64,000 bases of DNA from Bosea sp. 685. GTDB taxonomy: Bacteria; Pseudomonadota; Alphaproteobacteria; Rhizobiales; Beijerinckiaceae. The position numbers were made by a program, and so were the translations under genes. Positions 25,191 to 34,231 of the stretch are shown piece by piece; position 1 is the stretch's first letter, and every line of letters begins with the position of its first letter. The notes under the pieces were generated by a model. That model was not told where the DNA came from and searched no databases. It was given only the letters and a program-made list of their open reading frames with translations. Location: contig NZ_CP134779.1 in the NCBI RefSeq assembly GCF_031884435.1, positions 3,658,001 to 3,722,000 on the forward strand. Direction: 5' to 3'.

Positions 25191-25355
25191 TGTCATCCCG
25201 CACGCGCTGCGGCGCGAAGTGCCGCTGCGCAGATGCGGGACCGTGATCAGGAAGGGGCGCATCATCCCGGCTCCGGGCGAGAGGCTGCTTTCTCGTCTTG
25301 CGGTCCCGTGTCTGCACCGCGGCATTCCATGCCGCAATGCGCACGGGATGACGCC
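25191..25355. repeat. Palindromic repeat between psd and pssA
   Basis: Begins TGTCATCCCGCACGCGCTGC and ends GCGCACGGGATGACGC, closely related to the element at 24117, with an inserted centre around CATCATCCCGGCTCC. It sits inside the psd-pssA transcription unit and would form a long stem in the mRNA. Confidence 0.7.
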
Positions 25356-25362
25356 CCTGCCC

Positions 25363-26064
25363 TCAAATCCCCCGGAAAGCCCGCTTCACCGCCTCGTTGC
25401 CGCTCATATCGGCCAGCACCGTCTCGCCGGCGATCGCGGTCTGGCCTTCGCCGACCAGCGGGATCACGCTTGTCGGCAGATAGACGTCGACCCGCGAGCC
25501 GAAGCGGATCAGGCCGAAGCGCTCGCCGGTCGCGATCGAATCGCCCTCCTTGACGAAAGGCACGATGCGGCGCGCGATCAGCCCGGCGATCTGGACGACG
25601 CCGACGATGCCGGCCGGCGTCTCGATGGCGAGCGCATTGCGCTCATTGTCGTCGCTGGCCTTGTCGAGCTCGGCATTGAGGAAGAGGCCCGGCGTATAAG
25701 CCATCTTGACGATGCGGCCAGGCACCGGGGCGCGGTTCACATGGCAGTCGAAGACGTTCATGAAGATCGAGACGCGCGTCATCGGCTCGGCCGGCAGGTT
25801 CAGCTCCGGCGGCGGCAGGGCCGAGGCGATCTGGCTGACGCGGCCATCGGCCGGCGAGATCACCAGTCCTTCGCGCTGCGGCGTGATCCGGATCGGATCG
25901 CGGAAGAAATAGCAGATCCAGATCGTGATGATCGCGCCGATCCAGCCGAAGGGCGACCAGAGATTGGCGAGCACGATCGTCGCCACCAAGCCGATGGCGA
26001 TGAAGACATAGCCCTCCTTGTGGATGGGCACGATCACCTTGCGGACGGAATCGACGAGCGACAT
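25363..26064 (-). CDS. psd: Phosphatidylserine decarboxylase proenzyme
   Basis: The 233-residue short form has an N-terminal membrane stretch (about residues 18-52), [17 protein letters not shown], the [16 protein letters not shown] segment and the self-cleavage site in [11 protein letters not shown], where the Ser of GS becomes the pyruvoyl group. It produces phosphatidylethanolamine in the inner membrane. Psd of this short, GS-type is typical of alphaproteobacteria. First gene of a unit with pssA. Confidence 0.95.
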   Translation of the reverse strand: MSLVDSVRKVIVPIHKEGYVFIAIGLVATIVLANLWSPFGWIGAIITIWICYFFRDPIRITPQREGLVISPADGRVSQIASALPPPELNLPAEPMTRVSIFMNVFDCHVNRAPVPGRIVKMAYTPGLFLNAELDKASDDNERNALAIETPAGIVGVVQIAGLIARRIVPFVKEGDSIATGERFGLIRFGSRVDVYLPTSVIPLVGEGQTAIAGETVLADMSGNEAVKRAFRGI

Positions 26065-26155
26065 GGATCAGGTTCCGTTGGCTTTAGTTGGCGCCGGCAG
26101 GCGCGGATGTGGCGGCTTTCTGCGGCGGAAGTCAGGCGCAGAGCGTGGCGCTGGT

Positions 26156-26274
26156 TTAGAGCATTGCGCGAAAAAAGGGTACCGGTTTTTTCGCAAGAGC
26201 AATGCTCCCCAGTTTTAGAACCGATCACGTTCCTTCGCATTCACACGGAAGCGTCCGAATGCGACGTGATCTAA
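26156..26274. repeat. Repeat of the 'gcgaaaaagtgggtaccggttttcgc' type
   Basis: Inverted repeat GAGCATTGCG...AGCAATGCTC around GGTACCGG, followed by a second pair GATCACGT...ACGTGATC with the centre GGAAGCGTCCGAAT. The same bipartite design appears twice at 46987-47213. The remainder of the gap before the psd start shows no gene. Confidence 0.75.
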
Positions 26275-26317
26275 GGGGGTCGGCGCGCGGGGGGAAGAGG
26301 CCCGAAGTCGCGCGTCC

Positions 26318-26827
26318 TCAACCGGCTGGGCAATTCCCGACGAGATCGACCAGCGCCCGCCCGGCGAGGCGCAGATCGAAGCTCGCCTCAGTGGCTGCCC
26401 CAGCAGCGTCGGGCACCGAGACCGCCATGCGCTCCGTCGCCAGCACCAGTCCGAGCATGGGCGCGGGCGCCGCCAGATAGAGCGCACGATCCTCAGCGAC
26501 GCGGCCCGCCATCTCGCTTGCCGCATGCCCGGTGGGCCGGACGGACACGGCTGCAATGTGGCCCCTAATACCGAACAGCCCCTCATCTTTGAGCGGCACG
26601 AGCGCAACCGACAGGGTCGCATCAATGCAGCGCATGGCCAGGCCGAAGGACGCGCCCGGCCCGGAGACGATCGCGGCGACATCCTTGCGACCATCGGGTT
26701 TGTCGTTGGTGATCACCGCGAAGGGGCCGATCGTCCTGGTCCCGCTCGCCTGCACGGCTCCGATCGATTGCAACAGCAGGACGACGCCCAGCAACAGCGC
26801 TCCCCGCTTGACCATGGAGCGTCTCAT
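26318..26827 (-). CDS. Periplasmic hypothetical protein (second of coupled pair)
   Basis: A 169-residue protein with a signal peptide (cleavage likely after GAVQASG) and a beta-rich mature region containing two cysteines (AMRCIDATL and VGNCPAG), which may form a disulphide. The ATG at 26827 overlaps the stop of the upstream gene by four bases. No family is recognised. The strict coupling implies the two proteins act together. Confidence 0.65.
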   Translation of the reverse strand: MRRSMVKRGALLLGVVLLLQSIGAVQASGTRTIGPFAVITNDKPDGRKDVAAIVSGPGASFGLAMRCIDATLSVALVPLKDEGLFGIRGHIAAVSVRPTGHAASEMAGRVAEDRALYLAAPAPMLGLVLATERMAVSVPDAAGAATEASFDLRLAGRALVDLVGNCPAG

Positions 26828-27360
26828 CGCAGGGTGGGGGCCGAGGCGGTGCTGAACGGGGTCAGCGCCTGGCTCCAGGCTGGGGAAACCGGCTGCCCGA
26901 ACTCGGCGGGAAAGGTCGGCAGCAATGAGAGGCTGAGCGGCGCTCCGGCCTTGTCGCTCTGGATCACCAGCGTGTCGAACCTGAGCAGCCTGGCCGATTC
27001 CTGCCGGAGCACGGCTCCGGCCGCGACGACCGCACCGCGCACCGTCAGCAGGAAGCAGGAATCGTAGGCGTTCCAGCGCTCGGCTGCCTGCTCGCCCCGC
27101 CCGCCCGGTTGCGCGAGATAGCCGCCCTGCCAACGGATCGAGAGCGGCTGTTCGAGCCGCAAGGGGGTGCGGCCGCCCGGCAGCATGGTGGAGGGCGAGA
27201 GCGAGACCACCGTCCTGAGCGAGGCGCAGCTTTCGAGATGGCCCGGCCTGTCCGGCTTGACGACCCAGAGCGCCCAGCTCTGCGCCGGCTCGGCGGCAAG
27301 CGGCCCCCCTGTCAGGCAAGAGATGAGAAGCGCCCCCATCGGGCGCAGCCGCTTCCACAT
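26824..27360 (-). CDS. Periplasmic hypothetical protein (first of coupled pair)
   Basis: A 178-residue product with a signal peptide (MWKRLRPMGALLISCLTGG, cleavage near LAAEP) and a mature domain with two cysteines (LESCASLRTV, YDSCFLL). AGGTGG lies five bases upstream of the ATG; a GTG three codons earlier is also possible. Like its partner it looks beta-rich, with strand-like alternation. Both genes lie leftward downstream of nothing else convincing; their role is unknown. Confidence 0.65.
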   Translation of the reverse strand: MWKRLRPMGALLISCLTGGPLAAEPAQSWALWVVKPDRPGHLESCASLRTVVSLSPSTMLPGGRTPLRLEQPLSIRWQGGYLAQPGGRGEQAAERWNAYDSCFLLTVRGAVVAAGAVLRQESARLLRFDTLVIQSDKAGAPLSLSLLPTFPAEFGQPVSPAWSQALTPFSTASAPTLR

Positions 27361-27612
27361 CTCATCCACCTCATGGCCTTGCTCGGAGCCCAGCCTGGCT
27401 CAGAGCCCAGCTTTGCTCGGAGTTCATGCCTATGGCCCGCCATGCGCCGGCGCAAGCGCCATCGCCGCGCGCCCTGCCCTTTGGGGATTGCCGTGAGTGG
27501 CGCTTGGCAGGGCCGCGCCATCCGGGCTGGAAGGCCTCGGGGCGCGGGCGTAACCTCCGCGCCGTTCGCACTGACGCCCGAACCCGATCCGATGCGGCCG
27601 CAGGAAGCGGCC

Positions 27613-28395
27613 ATGGAGATGCAGATGAGCTGGTCCGCCACGCAATACAGCAAGTTCGAAGCCGAACGGAACCGCCCGATCCGGGACCTGCTCGCCCAGC
27701 TTGCAGGCGCCGATGTCGCCTCTGCAGCCGATATCGGCTGCGGCCCCGGCAATTCGACGGAGCTGTTCAAGCAGCGCTTCCCTGAAGCCACGGTCATCGG
27801 CATGGATTCCTCGCCCGACATGATCGAAGCCGCCCGCAAGCGCATGCCCGGCACCGGCTTCGAGATCGCCGACATCGCAACCTGGGACAATCCCGGCCCC
27901 TTCGACGTGATCTTGTCCAACGCCGCGCTGCAATGGGTGCCGGAGCATCGCGCGCTGTTGCCGGCGCTCATCGCCAAGCTGAAGAACGGCGGCTGCCTCG
28001 CCGTGCAGATGCCCGACAATCTCGATGAGCCCGCCCATATCCTGATGCGCGAGACGGCAGCCGACGGCCCCTGGGCCGCGGCGCTGGTGAACGCCTCCAA
28101 GGCGCGCGGCACCCGCCAGAGCGCCGATTGGTACTACCGCCTCCTGCGCGAGAGCGCCTCCGGGGTCGACATCTGGCGCACCACCTATCACCATCCCCTG
28201 GCGGGCGGCCCATCGGCGATCGTCGAATGGTTCAAGGGCACGGGCTTACGCCCCTTCCTTGACCCGCTCGACGCGGCGCAGCGGGCGGGCTTCCTCGAAC
28301 GCTATACCGCGTCGATCGCGCAGGCCTACCCCGCCTTGCCAGACGGCAGCGTGCTCCTGCCCTTCCCGCGCCTGTTCTTCGTCGCGACGCGGTGA
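27613..28395 (+). CDS. tam: Trans-aconitate 2-methyltransferase
   Basis: The 260-residue SAM-dependent enzyme starts MEMQMSWSATQYSKFEAERN, the typical Tam N-terminus, and has the SAM motif ADIGCGPGNSTELF, then SNAALQWVPEH and VQMPDN. Tam methylates trans-aconitate, a spontaneous by-product that inhibits aconitase. AGGAAG sits five bases before ATG 27613. A GNAT gene follows after 60 bases, possibly in the same unit. The gap contains a tandem GGGACGCTCCAAC duplication. Confidence 0.92.
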   Translation: MEMQMSWSATQYSKFEAERNRPIRDLLAQLAGADVASAADIGCGPGNSTELFKQRFPEATVIGMDSSPDMIEAARKRMPGTGFEIADIATWDNPGPFDVILSNAALQWVPEHRALLPALIAKLKNGGCLAVQMPDNLDEPAHILMRETAADGPWAAALVNASKARGTRQSADWYYRLLRESASGVDIWRTTYHHPLAGGPSAIVEWFKGTGLRPFLDPLDAAQRAGFLERYTASIAQAYPALPDGSVLLPFPRLFFVATR

Positions 28396-28455
28396 GCGCA
28401 GGCGGACTCGGGACGCTCCAACTGGGACGCTCCAACCGCGAGAGGAGGACCGCTC

Positions 28456-28935
28456 ATGACCCGGCCAGGCCCGACGGTTGAAGCGGATGACGCCCTCCCC
28501 TCGGGGCTCGCCTTCGCGGAGGTCAGCTTGCGGCTCAGCCATGTCTACCCGGTCGAGACCTCGCCCTGGGGCGTGCGCGCCTTCCGCTTCGACATCCTGG
28601 TCGGCGGGATGGTCGCGGGTACGATCAGCCTGCGGCCGGCGGTCACGCATCTCCTGACCCATCTCTCCGGCCAGATCGGTTTCTCCGTCGAGCCCGGTTT
28701 TCGCGGACGCGGGCTTGCCGCAAAGGCGGTCCGCGCGCTCATGCCGGCCGCGCGCGTCCACGGCCTCAATGAGCTCTGGTTCACCACGACCCCCGACAAT
28801 ACCGCCTCAAGACGCACGCTGGAAAAGCTCGGCTGCGCACTGGTCGAAAGCGTCGCGGTGCCGGAGGATTATGTCAGCCATGCCAGCGGCGAACGGACGA
28901 AACTGCGCTACCGGCTGGAGCTGGCGGATGAATAA
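28456..28935 (+). CDS. GNAT-family N-acetyltransferase
   Basis: A 159-residue acetyltransferase with IGFSVEPGFRGRGLAAKAVRAL (acetyl-CoA loop) and the NTASRRTLEKLG helix seen in RimJ/RimL-like members. GAGAGGAGG precedes the ATG. It follows tam and may be co-transcribed. Substrate unknown. Confidence 0.9.
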   Translation: MTRPGPTVEADDALPSGLAFAEVSLRLSHVYPVETSPWGVRAFRFDILVGGMVAGTISLRPAVTHLLTHLSGQIGFSVEPGFRGRGLAAKAVRALMPAARVHGLNELWFTTTPDNTASRRTLEKLGCALVESVAVPEDYVSHASGERTKLRYRLELADE

Positions 28936-28947
28936 TGAAGGCCCGCG

Positions 28948-29059
28948 TCATTCTCGGGCGTAGCGCAGCGAAGACCCGAGAATCTCAGGCCGGAAAAAGC
29001 TCCGGCAAAAAGGGAGGCTCCTCCGGCACGAGATGCTCGGGTCAAGCCCGAGCATGACG
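28948..29059. repeat. Palindromic repeat ('cgtcattctcggg' type)
   Basis: Begins GCGTCATTCTCGGGCG and includes GACCCGAGAATC; the right part has GATGCTCGGGTCAAGCCCGAGCATGAC, a self-complementary stem. Related pieces occur at 22640-22740 and 63485-63600. Confidence 0.7.
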
Positions 29060-29141
29060 GCAATGCGAGGGGAGAAGGGAAGACGCGCCACGGTTGTTCA
29101 TTCGCCACATTCGCAGGCACAATGCCGGCGCGTCGTGGAGC

Positions 29142-30551
29142 ATGAACCGGGAGACCGAAGCCTTGACCATGATGGCCGATGCTGCCGTCGAGATCGCCCC
29201 CGAAATCCCGTTCCGGAGCCGGCGCTCTTCGCTCGCCGTGCTGACCTCGCTGCTGCGCAACCCGCTCAGCGCGATACCGTCGGAGGCGTTTTCGGAGAAG
29301 CTCGTGCTCTCGCGCGTCGCCGGGCGAGACAGCCTCTATATCTGCGATCCCGCGCTCATCCAGGAGGCCTTGCTGCGCAATGCCGGCGCGCTCGGCAAAG
29401 GCGACACCTTGCGCCGGGTGCTCGGGCCCGCGCTCGGCCAGGGCCTGCTGACGGCCGATGGCGCGCATTGGCGCTGGCAGCGCCGCGCGGTCGCGGCGGG
29501 CTTCCAGCATGACAGCCTCGCCGGGTTCCTGCCGGCGATGATCGCGGCCGCCGAGGCGACGCGCGACGGCTGGCTCGACAAGGAAACCTGGCTCGACAAG
29601 ACCCGGCCGCGCGACATCGGCCATGAGATGATGCGCACCACCTTTGCCATCATCATCGAGACGATGCTTTCAGGCAGCGGCGATTTCGACGCCGGCAAGG
29701 TCGAGGGCGCCATCACAGACTATCTCGAACCGAGCAACTTCATGTTCGCCTACAGCCTGTTGCGCGCGCCGGAATGGCTGCCTTATCCGGGCCGCAGGCG
29801 CGCGCTTGCCTCCGTCGCCTATCTGCGCGAGACCCTGGGCGCGATGGTCGCCAAGCGTCGCGCCAGCGGCGAGCACCGCAACGACCTCGTCGACATGCTG
29901 CTCGCCAGCGCCGACCCCGAATCCGGCCGCGCGATGAGCGATGCCGAGATCGTCGACAACCTCCTGACCTTCGTCACCGCCGGCCATGAGACGACCGCGC
30001 TCGGCCTGGCCTGGACCTTCCATCTCCTGGCCCAGAACCGCGCGATCGAGGATGCCGTTCTGGCGGAGATCGAGGCCGTGACCGGCCGCAATGCGCTGAA
30101 GCCGGAACATGTCATGGCGCTGCCATTGACCAAGGCCGTCTTCCAGGAGGCGATGCGGCTCTACCCGCCCGCGCCGATCATCACCCGGCAGGTCGAGGAA
30201 CCCTTCCAGCTGGGTGGCGTCACGCTGAAGCAGGGCATGGTGCTCTATGTGCCGATCCAGGCGGTGCACCGGCATGAGCGCCTCTGGGACCAGCCCGATC
30301 TCTTCGACCCGGCCCGCTTCCTGGGCGAAGCCGCGCGCCGGCGGCATCGCTATGCCTATCTGCCCTTCGGGGCCGGCCCGCGCATCTGCATCGGCAGCGC
30401 CTTTGCCACCATGGAGGCGGTCGCGATCCTGGCCGTGCTGCTGCGCGCGATCAGGCTCAAGCCGCTGACGCAGGAGCCGCCCGAGCCGACCCTGAAGATC
30501 ACCTTGCGGCCGAAACGGCCCTTGCTGATGACTGTGGCGGCCCGAGCCTGA
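29142..30551 (+). CDS. Cytochrome P450
   Basis: A 469-residue haem monooxygenase with the I-helix AGHETTA, the ExxR helix EAMRLYPP and the haem-thiolate loop FGAGPRICIGSAFA. There is no membrane anchor. It belongs to the soluble bacterial P450s that resemble fatty-acid or xenobiotic hydroxylases. No ferredoxin or reductase gene is adjacent, so electrons must come from elsewhere. ATG at 29142 has GGAG directly adjacent; an ATG pair at 29169 (MMADAAVEIAP) is an alternative. Confidence 0.93.
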   Translation: MNRETEALTMMADAAVEIAPEIPFRSRRSSLAVLTSLLRNPLSAIPSEAFSEKLVLSRVAGRDSLYICDPALIQEALLRNAGALGKGDTLRRVLGPALGQGLLTADGAHWRWQRRAVAAGFQHDSLAGFLPAMIAAAEATRDGWLDKETWLDKTRPRDIGHEMMRTTFAIIIETMLSGSGDFDAGKVEGAITDYLEPSNFMFAYSLLRAPEWLPYPGRRRALASVAYLRETLGAMVAKRRASGEHRNDLVDMLLASADPESGRAMSDAEIVDNLLTFVTAGHETTALGLAWTFHLLAQNRAIEDAVLAEIEAVTGRNALKPEHVMALPLTKAVFQEAMRLYPPAPIITRQVEEPFQLGGVTLKQGMVLYVPIQAVHRHERLWDQPDLFDPARFLGEAARRRHRYAYLPFGAGPRICIGSAFATMEAVAILAVLLRAIRLKPLTQEPPEPTLKITLRPKRPLLMTVAARA

Positions 30552-30584
30552 GGCGCTGGGCGTGTTGCGGACCTAGCTCGGAAC

Positions 30585-30741
30585 CACGCCGTCATTCCGG
30601 GGCTTCGCGCAGCGAAGAGCCCGGAACCCAGAACCGATGGAGCTGGGAATCGAGCAGCGTCATCGGCCGGGCTTATATCGTCACCACCTGAGGTTCTGGG
30701 TTCCGGGCTCGACCCTGCGGGCCGCCCCGGAATGACGGCGT
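30585..30741. repeat. Palindromic repeat ('cgccgtcattccgggg' type)
   Basis: Begins CGCCGTCATTCCGGGGC and ends GCCCCGGAATGACGGCG, with nested arms GGGCTCCG/AGCCCGGAACCCAGAACC versus GGTTCTGGGTTCCGGGCT. A large imperfect palindrome of about 155 bases between the convergent P450 and membrane-protein genes. Confidence 0.75.
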
Positions 30742-30747
30742 GGTACC

Positions 30748-31236
30748 TCAGGCGGCCAGGTGGACGCTGGTGAAGCGCTTTGAGGCGAGCCAGGTCAGCA
30801 CGGCGAAGACGACCAGCACCACGCCCTGCGCAATGGCGAAGGGCGGCTCGCCTTGCGTCGGTGCAAGCGCGCGCAGCGCCGGCACCTTGAGGAAAGCCTG
30901 CGCCACGGCGACGAAGACGAGCAGATAGAGTGCCAGCATCGCGGTGATCGCATAGATCCGCCGCCAGCCATCGGCCAGGCCGCGACCATAAAGCGAAAAG
31001 CCCGCCACGATCAGCAGCACGAGCGAGATCGCGCCGACGATATGGGAGGGCAGCACGCCGGCGAAGGGAAAGCCGTAGCCGGTCGCGCTCGTGGCGAAGG
31101 CGGTGGCGAGATAGACGCCGGTCCAGCGCGGAACGGTGTGGCCCTTGAGCAGGCCGATCGCGACAGGAATCCCCGCCAGGATGGCGATGATGCTGAGCCA
31201 GGTGTGAAAGCCTACGAAACTGGTCGGATCGAACAT
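30748..31236 (-). CDS. Hypothetical multi-pass membrane protein
   Basis: A 162-residue protein starting MFDPTSFVGFHTWLS with five or so hydrophobic helices. The start at 31236 has GGGGGGC upstream, and 31237-31320 before it shows no gene. The family is unknown to me; it resembles small redox-linked or DUF membrane proteins but no cofactor ligands stand out. Confidence 0.75.
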   Translation of the reverse strand: MFDPTSFVGFHTWLSIIAILAGIPVAIGLLKGHTVPRWTGVYLATAFATSATGYGFPFAGVLPSHIVGAISLVLLIVAGFSLYGRGLADGWRRIYAITAMLALYLLVFVAVAQAFLKVPALRALAPTQGEPPFAIAQGVVLVVFAVLTWLASKRFTSVHLAA

Positions 31237-31329
31237 TGGAAGCCCCCCATTTCGGCCATTGGAGCCACCGGCTCCACCATGGTCAGGATGCCGAAAGACG
31301 ACCGCAGATGCGAGTGATTTTAAACAGGG

Positions 31330-31545
31330 CACCTTCTCCCTTCTCCCCTTCTCCCGCATCAAAGTTGGCTGCTGCCGACTTTGACGGAAAGGGCGCGAGG
31401 AACCCCTCTCCCGAATGGGAGAGGGGTAGGGGTGAGGGTGTGCCACTGATTATTGGGGCGCAACTGCGCCGCAGTGCCTCCTATTGAGAAGGCACACCCT
31501 CATCCGGCGCTCCGCGCCACCTTCTCCCATCCGGGAGAAGGGAAG
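31330..31545. repeat. Repeat pair member ('ccttctcccatccgggagaagg' type)
   Basis: Contains CTCTCCCGAATGGGAGAGGGG, ACTTTGA/TCAAAGT arms and, from 31449, a block with GCGCAACTGCGCCGCAG and CACCCTCATCCGGCGC that is the reverse complement of 34047-34140 with few differences. It accounts for most of the 354-base gap 31237-31590. Confidence 0.75.
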
Positions 31546-31590
31546 AGAGCGTCGCGGCGGCGGCGAAAGGCGCGGGAGAAGGAAAGCGGC

Positions 31591-33504
31591 CTACTCCGTC
31601 AGACTGACCCTGACGCTCGGCGCTTCCTCCGCGGTCGCGCGCTGCAGCGTCGCCTTGGCCTCGTCGACCTGGCGCTGGCGGTTCCAGAGCGCCGCATAGA
31701 CGCCATCGGCCGCGAGCAATTGCGGATGGCTGCCGCGCTCGACGATCAGGCCCTTGTCGAGCACGATGATCTCGTCGGCATTGATCACGGTCGAGAGCCG
31801 GTGCGCGATGACCAAAGTGGTGCGGCCCTCGCTGACCCGGTCGAGCGCATCCTGGATCTCCTTCTCGGTGAAGGAATCGAGCGCCGAGGTCGCCTCGTCC
31901 AGAACCAGTACGGGCGGGCCCTTGAGGATGGTGCGGGCAATCGCAACGCGCTGCTTCTCGCCACCCGAGAGCTTCAGGCCACGCTCGCCGACCGAGGTGT
32001 CGTAGCCCTCCGGCAGGGATTTGATGAAGCGGTCGATCTGCGCGAGCCGCGCCGCCTCCTCGACCTCGGCCTCGCTCGCATCGGGCCGGCCATAGCGGAT
32101 ATTGTATTCGATCGTATCATTGAACAGCACCGTGTCCTGCGGAACCATGCCGATCGCCGCCCGCAGGCTGACTTGCTGGACATCCGCGATCGGCTGCCCG
32201 TCGATCAGGATGCGGCCGGCATTGGGCTCATAGAAGCGGAACAACAGGCGGGAGATCGTCGACTTGCCGGCGCCCGAAGGCCCGACGATCGCAATGGTCT
32301 TGCCCGGCGGCACGGTGAAGGAGATGCCCTTCAGGATCGGCCGCTCCGGGATATAGGCGAAATGGACGTCCTCAAAACGGACCTCGCCGGCATCGACCCG
32401 CAGCGGCAGCGAACCCGGCTTGTCCTGGATCTCGGGATCCTTCCCGATCAGCGAGAACATCTGCTCGATGTCGAGCGTCGCCTGCTTGATCTCGCGATAG
32501 ACGGTGCCCATGAAATTCAGCGGCTGGTAGAGCTGGATCAGCATGGCGTTGATCAGCACGAAATCACCGACCGTATGGGTGCCGGCGCGAAAACCGCGCA
32601 CCGCCATCACCATCGAGAGCGTCAGCCCGGCGGCGAAGATCACGGCCTGGCCGAAATTGAGCCAGGCGAGCGAGGTGTAGGCCTTGATCGAATTGCGCTC
32701 ATAGCGCGCCATGGAGAGGTCGTAGCGCGCCGTCTCGCGGGCTTCGGCGCCGAAATACTTCACCGTCTCGTAGTTCAAGAGCGAGTCGATCGCCTTGGAA
32801 TTGGCGTCGGTATCGGACTCGTTCATCTGCGAGCGGATGGCGATGCGCCACTCCGTCGCCTTGATGGTATAGGTCATATAGGTCGTCACCATCACGACCA
32901 GCACGACGACATAGACCCAGTCGAACATCACCAGGAGCACGGTGATGATCAGCACGAGCTCGATCACCACCGGCACGAGCTGGTTGAGCCCGAGCCGGAC
33001 CATCTCCTCGATGCCGTTGCGGCCGCGCTCCAGCACCCGGGTCAGGCCGCCGGTCTTGCGCTCCAAATGGAAGCGCAGCGAGAGATAATGCAGATGGCCG
33101 AAGGTCTGCAGCGCCAGCGTCCTCACTGCATGCATGAACACCGGCGCGAACAGCGCATCGCGCAATTGGATGAAGGCAGCCGAGCCAACGCGCGCCAGCC
33201 CATAGATGACCGTCAGCGCCAGGGGCGCGCCGACGAGCCAGGGCAGCCAGCGCTCCAGGCTGGTCGGCGTATTGGCCAACGCGTCCGTCGTCCATTTGAA
33301 GGCGAAGGGCACGCCCATCAGCACGATGCGGCCCGCGACCAGCAAAGCGAAGGCGAGCACGACACGCTTGCGCAGGTCGGCGCGGTCGGCCGGCCAAAGA
33401 TAGGGCCAGAGCGCGCGGAAGGTCGCGACGAAGCCGGAGCCGGGCTGGAGCACGGCCGAGCGGGCAAAGCTCGGCGGCGGGTTGGACGCGGCTGGCGCAG
33501 ACAT
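31591..33504 (-). CDS. Atm1/ABCB7-type ABC exporter
   Basis: A 637-residue half-transporter: six membrane helices in residues 30-330, with the Atm1-like segment SLLNYETVKYFGAEARE, then an ATPase domain with GPSGAGKST, LSGGEKQRVAIAR, and LDEATSALD. Bacterial Atm1 homologues export glutathione-linked metals or a sulphur species and help metal resistance and Fe-S homeostasis. The start MSAPAASNPP at 33504 is preferred to a longer upstream frame. Functions as a homodimer in the inner membrane. Confidence 0.93.
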   Translation of the reverse strand: MSAPAASNPPPSFARSAVLQPGSGFVATFRALWPYLWPADRADLRKRVVLAFALLVAGRIVLMGVPFAFKWTTDALANTPTSLERWLPWLVGAPLALTVIYGLARVGSAAFIQLRDALFAPVFMHAVRTLALQTFGHLHYLSLRFHLERKTGGLTRVLERGRNGIEEMVRLGLNQLVPVVIELVLIITVLLVMFDWVYVVVLVVMVTTYMTYTIKATEWRIAIRSQMNESDTDANSKAIDSLLNYETVKYFGAEARETARYDLSMARYERNSIKAYTSLAWLNFGQAVIFAAGLTLSMVMAVRGFRAGTHTVGDFVLINAMLIQLYQPLNFMGTVYREIKQATLDIEQMFSLIGKDPEIQDKPGSLPLRVDAGEVRFEDVHFAYIPERPILKGISFTVPPGKTIAIVGPSGAGKSTISRLLFRFYEPNAGRILIDGQPIADVQQVSLRAAIGMVPQDTVLFNDTIEYNIRYGRPDASEAEVEEAARLAQIDRFIKSLPEGYDTSVGERGLKLSGGEKQRVAIARTILKGPPVLVLDEATSALDSFTEKEIQDALDRVSEGRTTLVIAHRLSTVINADEIIVLDKGLIVERGSHPQLLAADGVYAALWNRQRQVDEAKATLQRATAEEAPSVRVSLTE

Positions 33505-33671
33505 CTTGAAACGATTCCAGTTGGCCGGGTGATATAGGCGCATTCGCGCGCCAATGCATGCCCATGTCACGCAAGGTTCCGATTGCGCTGGCCTGCTGCC
33601 TTGTTCTCGTCCCAAGGCGGGTGTCAGATACCGGCCAAGAACGCCAAAGTTTTGCTAACGGGGACGAAACA

Positions 33672-34022
33672 ATGATGAAGTTCCAACGCGTTATCACCAC
33701 TGCTGCCGCGGGGCTCTGCGCCGGGCTGATGCTCGCGGCCGCGCCCGCCGCAGCGCAGAAGGCCAAACCGCCGGCGCAGATCAAGATCACCAATATGCGC
33801 GTCTCGCCCCTGACGACCTTCGAGATCGCCACCACCGGCGACCAGTCGCGCCTCGTCGCCAAGCTCGCCAAGCCGCTGGAGCCGGGCAAGAGCACGGCGA
33901 TCAAGCTCAACAAGCCCTCGGGCTGCAACTACTACGTGCTCGCCCGCTTCGGCGACGACGCCGAGAGCGACGGCGAGAGCATGGATCTGTGCAAGGACAG
34001 GGTCATCCGCCTGACGGAGTGA
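33672..34022 (+). CDS. Secreted hypothetical protein
   Basis: A 116-residue protein with a signal peptide (cleavage likely after AAPAAAQ) and a beta-rich mature part with two cysteines (PSGCNYYV, MDLCKDR). The family resembles small periplasmic proteins of Hyphomicrobiales without known role. An upstream ATG (33558) would add an unlikely extension. Divergent from the Atm1 gene. Confidence 0.7.
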   Translation: MMKFQRVITTAAAGLCAGLMLAAAPAAAQKAKPPAQIKITNMRVSPLTTFEIATTGDQSRLVAKLAKPLEPGKSTAIKLNKPSGCNYYVLARFGDDAESDGESMDLCKDRVIRLTE

Positions 34023-34046
34023 GGACGCGACGCGCCCTCTTTCCTT

Positions 34047-34190
34047 CTCCCGGATGGGAGAAGGTGGCGCGGAGCGCCGGATGAGGGTGTGCCCTCTCAA
34101 TAGAAAGCGCTGCGGCGCAGTTGCGGTCCAATAATCAGCGGCAGGCCCTCATCCCTGCCCTTCTCCCATCCGGGAGAAGGGTTCCCCGCG
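34047..34190. repeat. Repeat pair member, inverted copy of the 31.4 kb block
   Basis: CCTTCTCCCGGATGGGAGAAGG, GCGCGGAGCGCCGGATGAGG and GCTGCGGCGCAGTTGCGG appear here as the reverse complement of 31449-31545, then a closing palindrome CCTTCTCCCATCCGGGAGAAGG. It lies downstream of cimA and would form a strong stem in its 3' region. Confidence 0.75.
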
Positions 34191-34231
34191 CCCTTTTCGT
34201 CATGGTCGAGCGCTTCCACCCCATTCGGCTT

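Noticed and set aside
31453..33537. 694-residue rightward frame opposite the Atm1 gene
   Set aside because: Antisense shadow; the minus strand has all ABC motifs.
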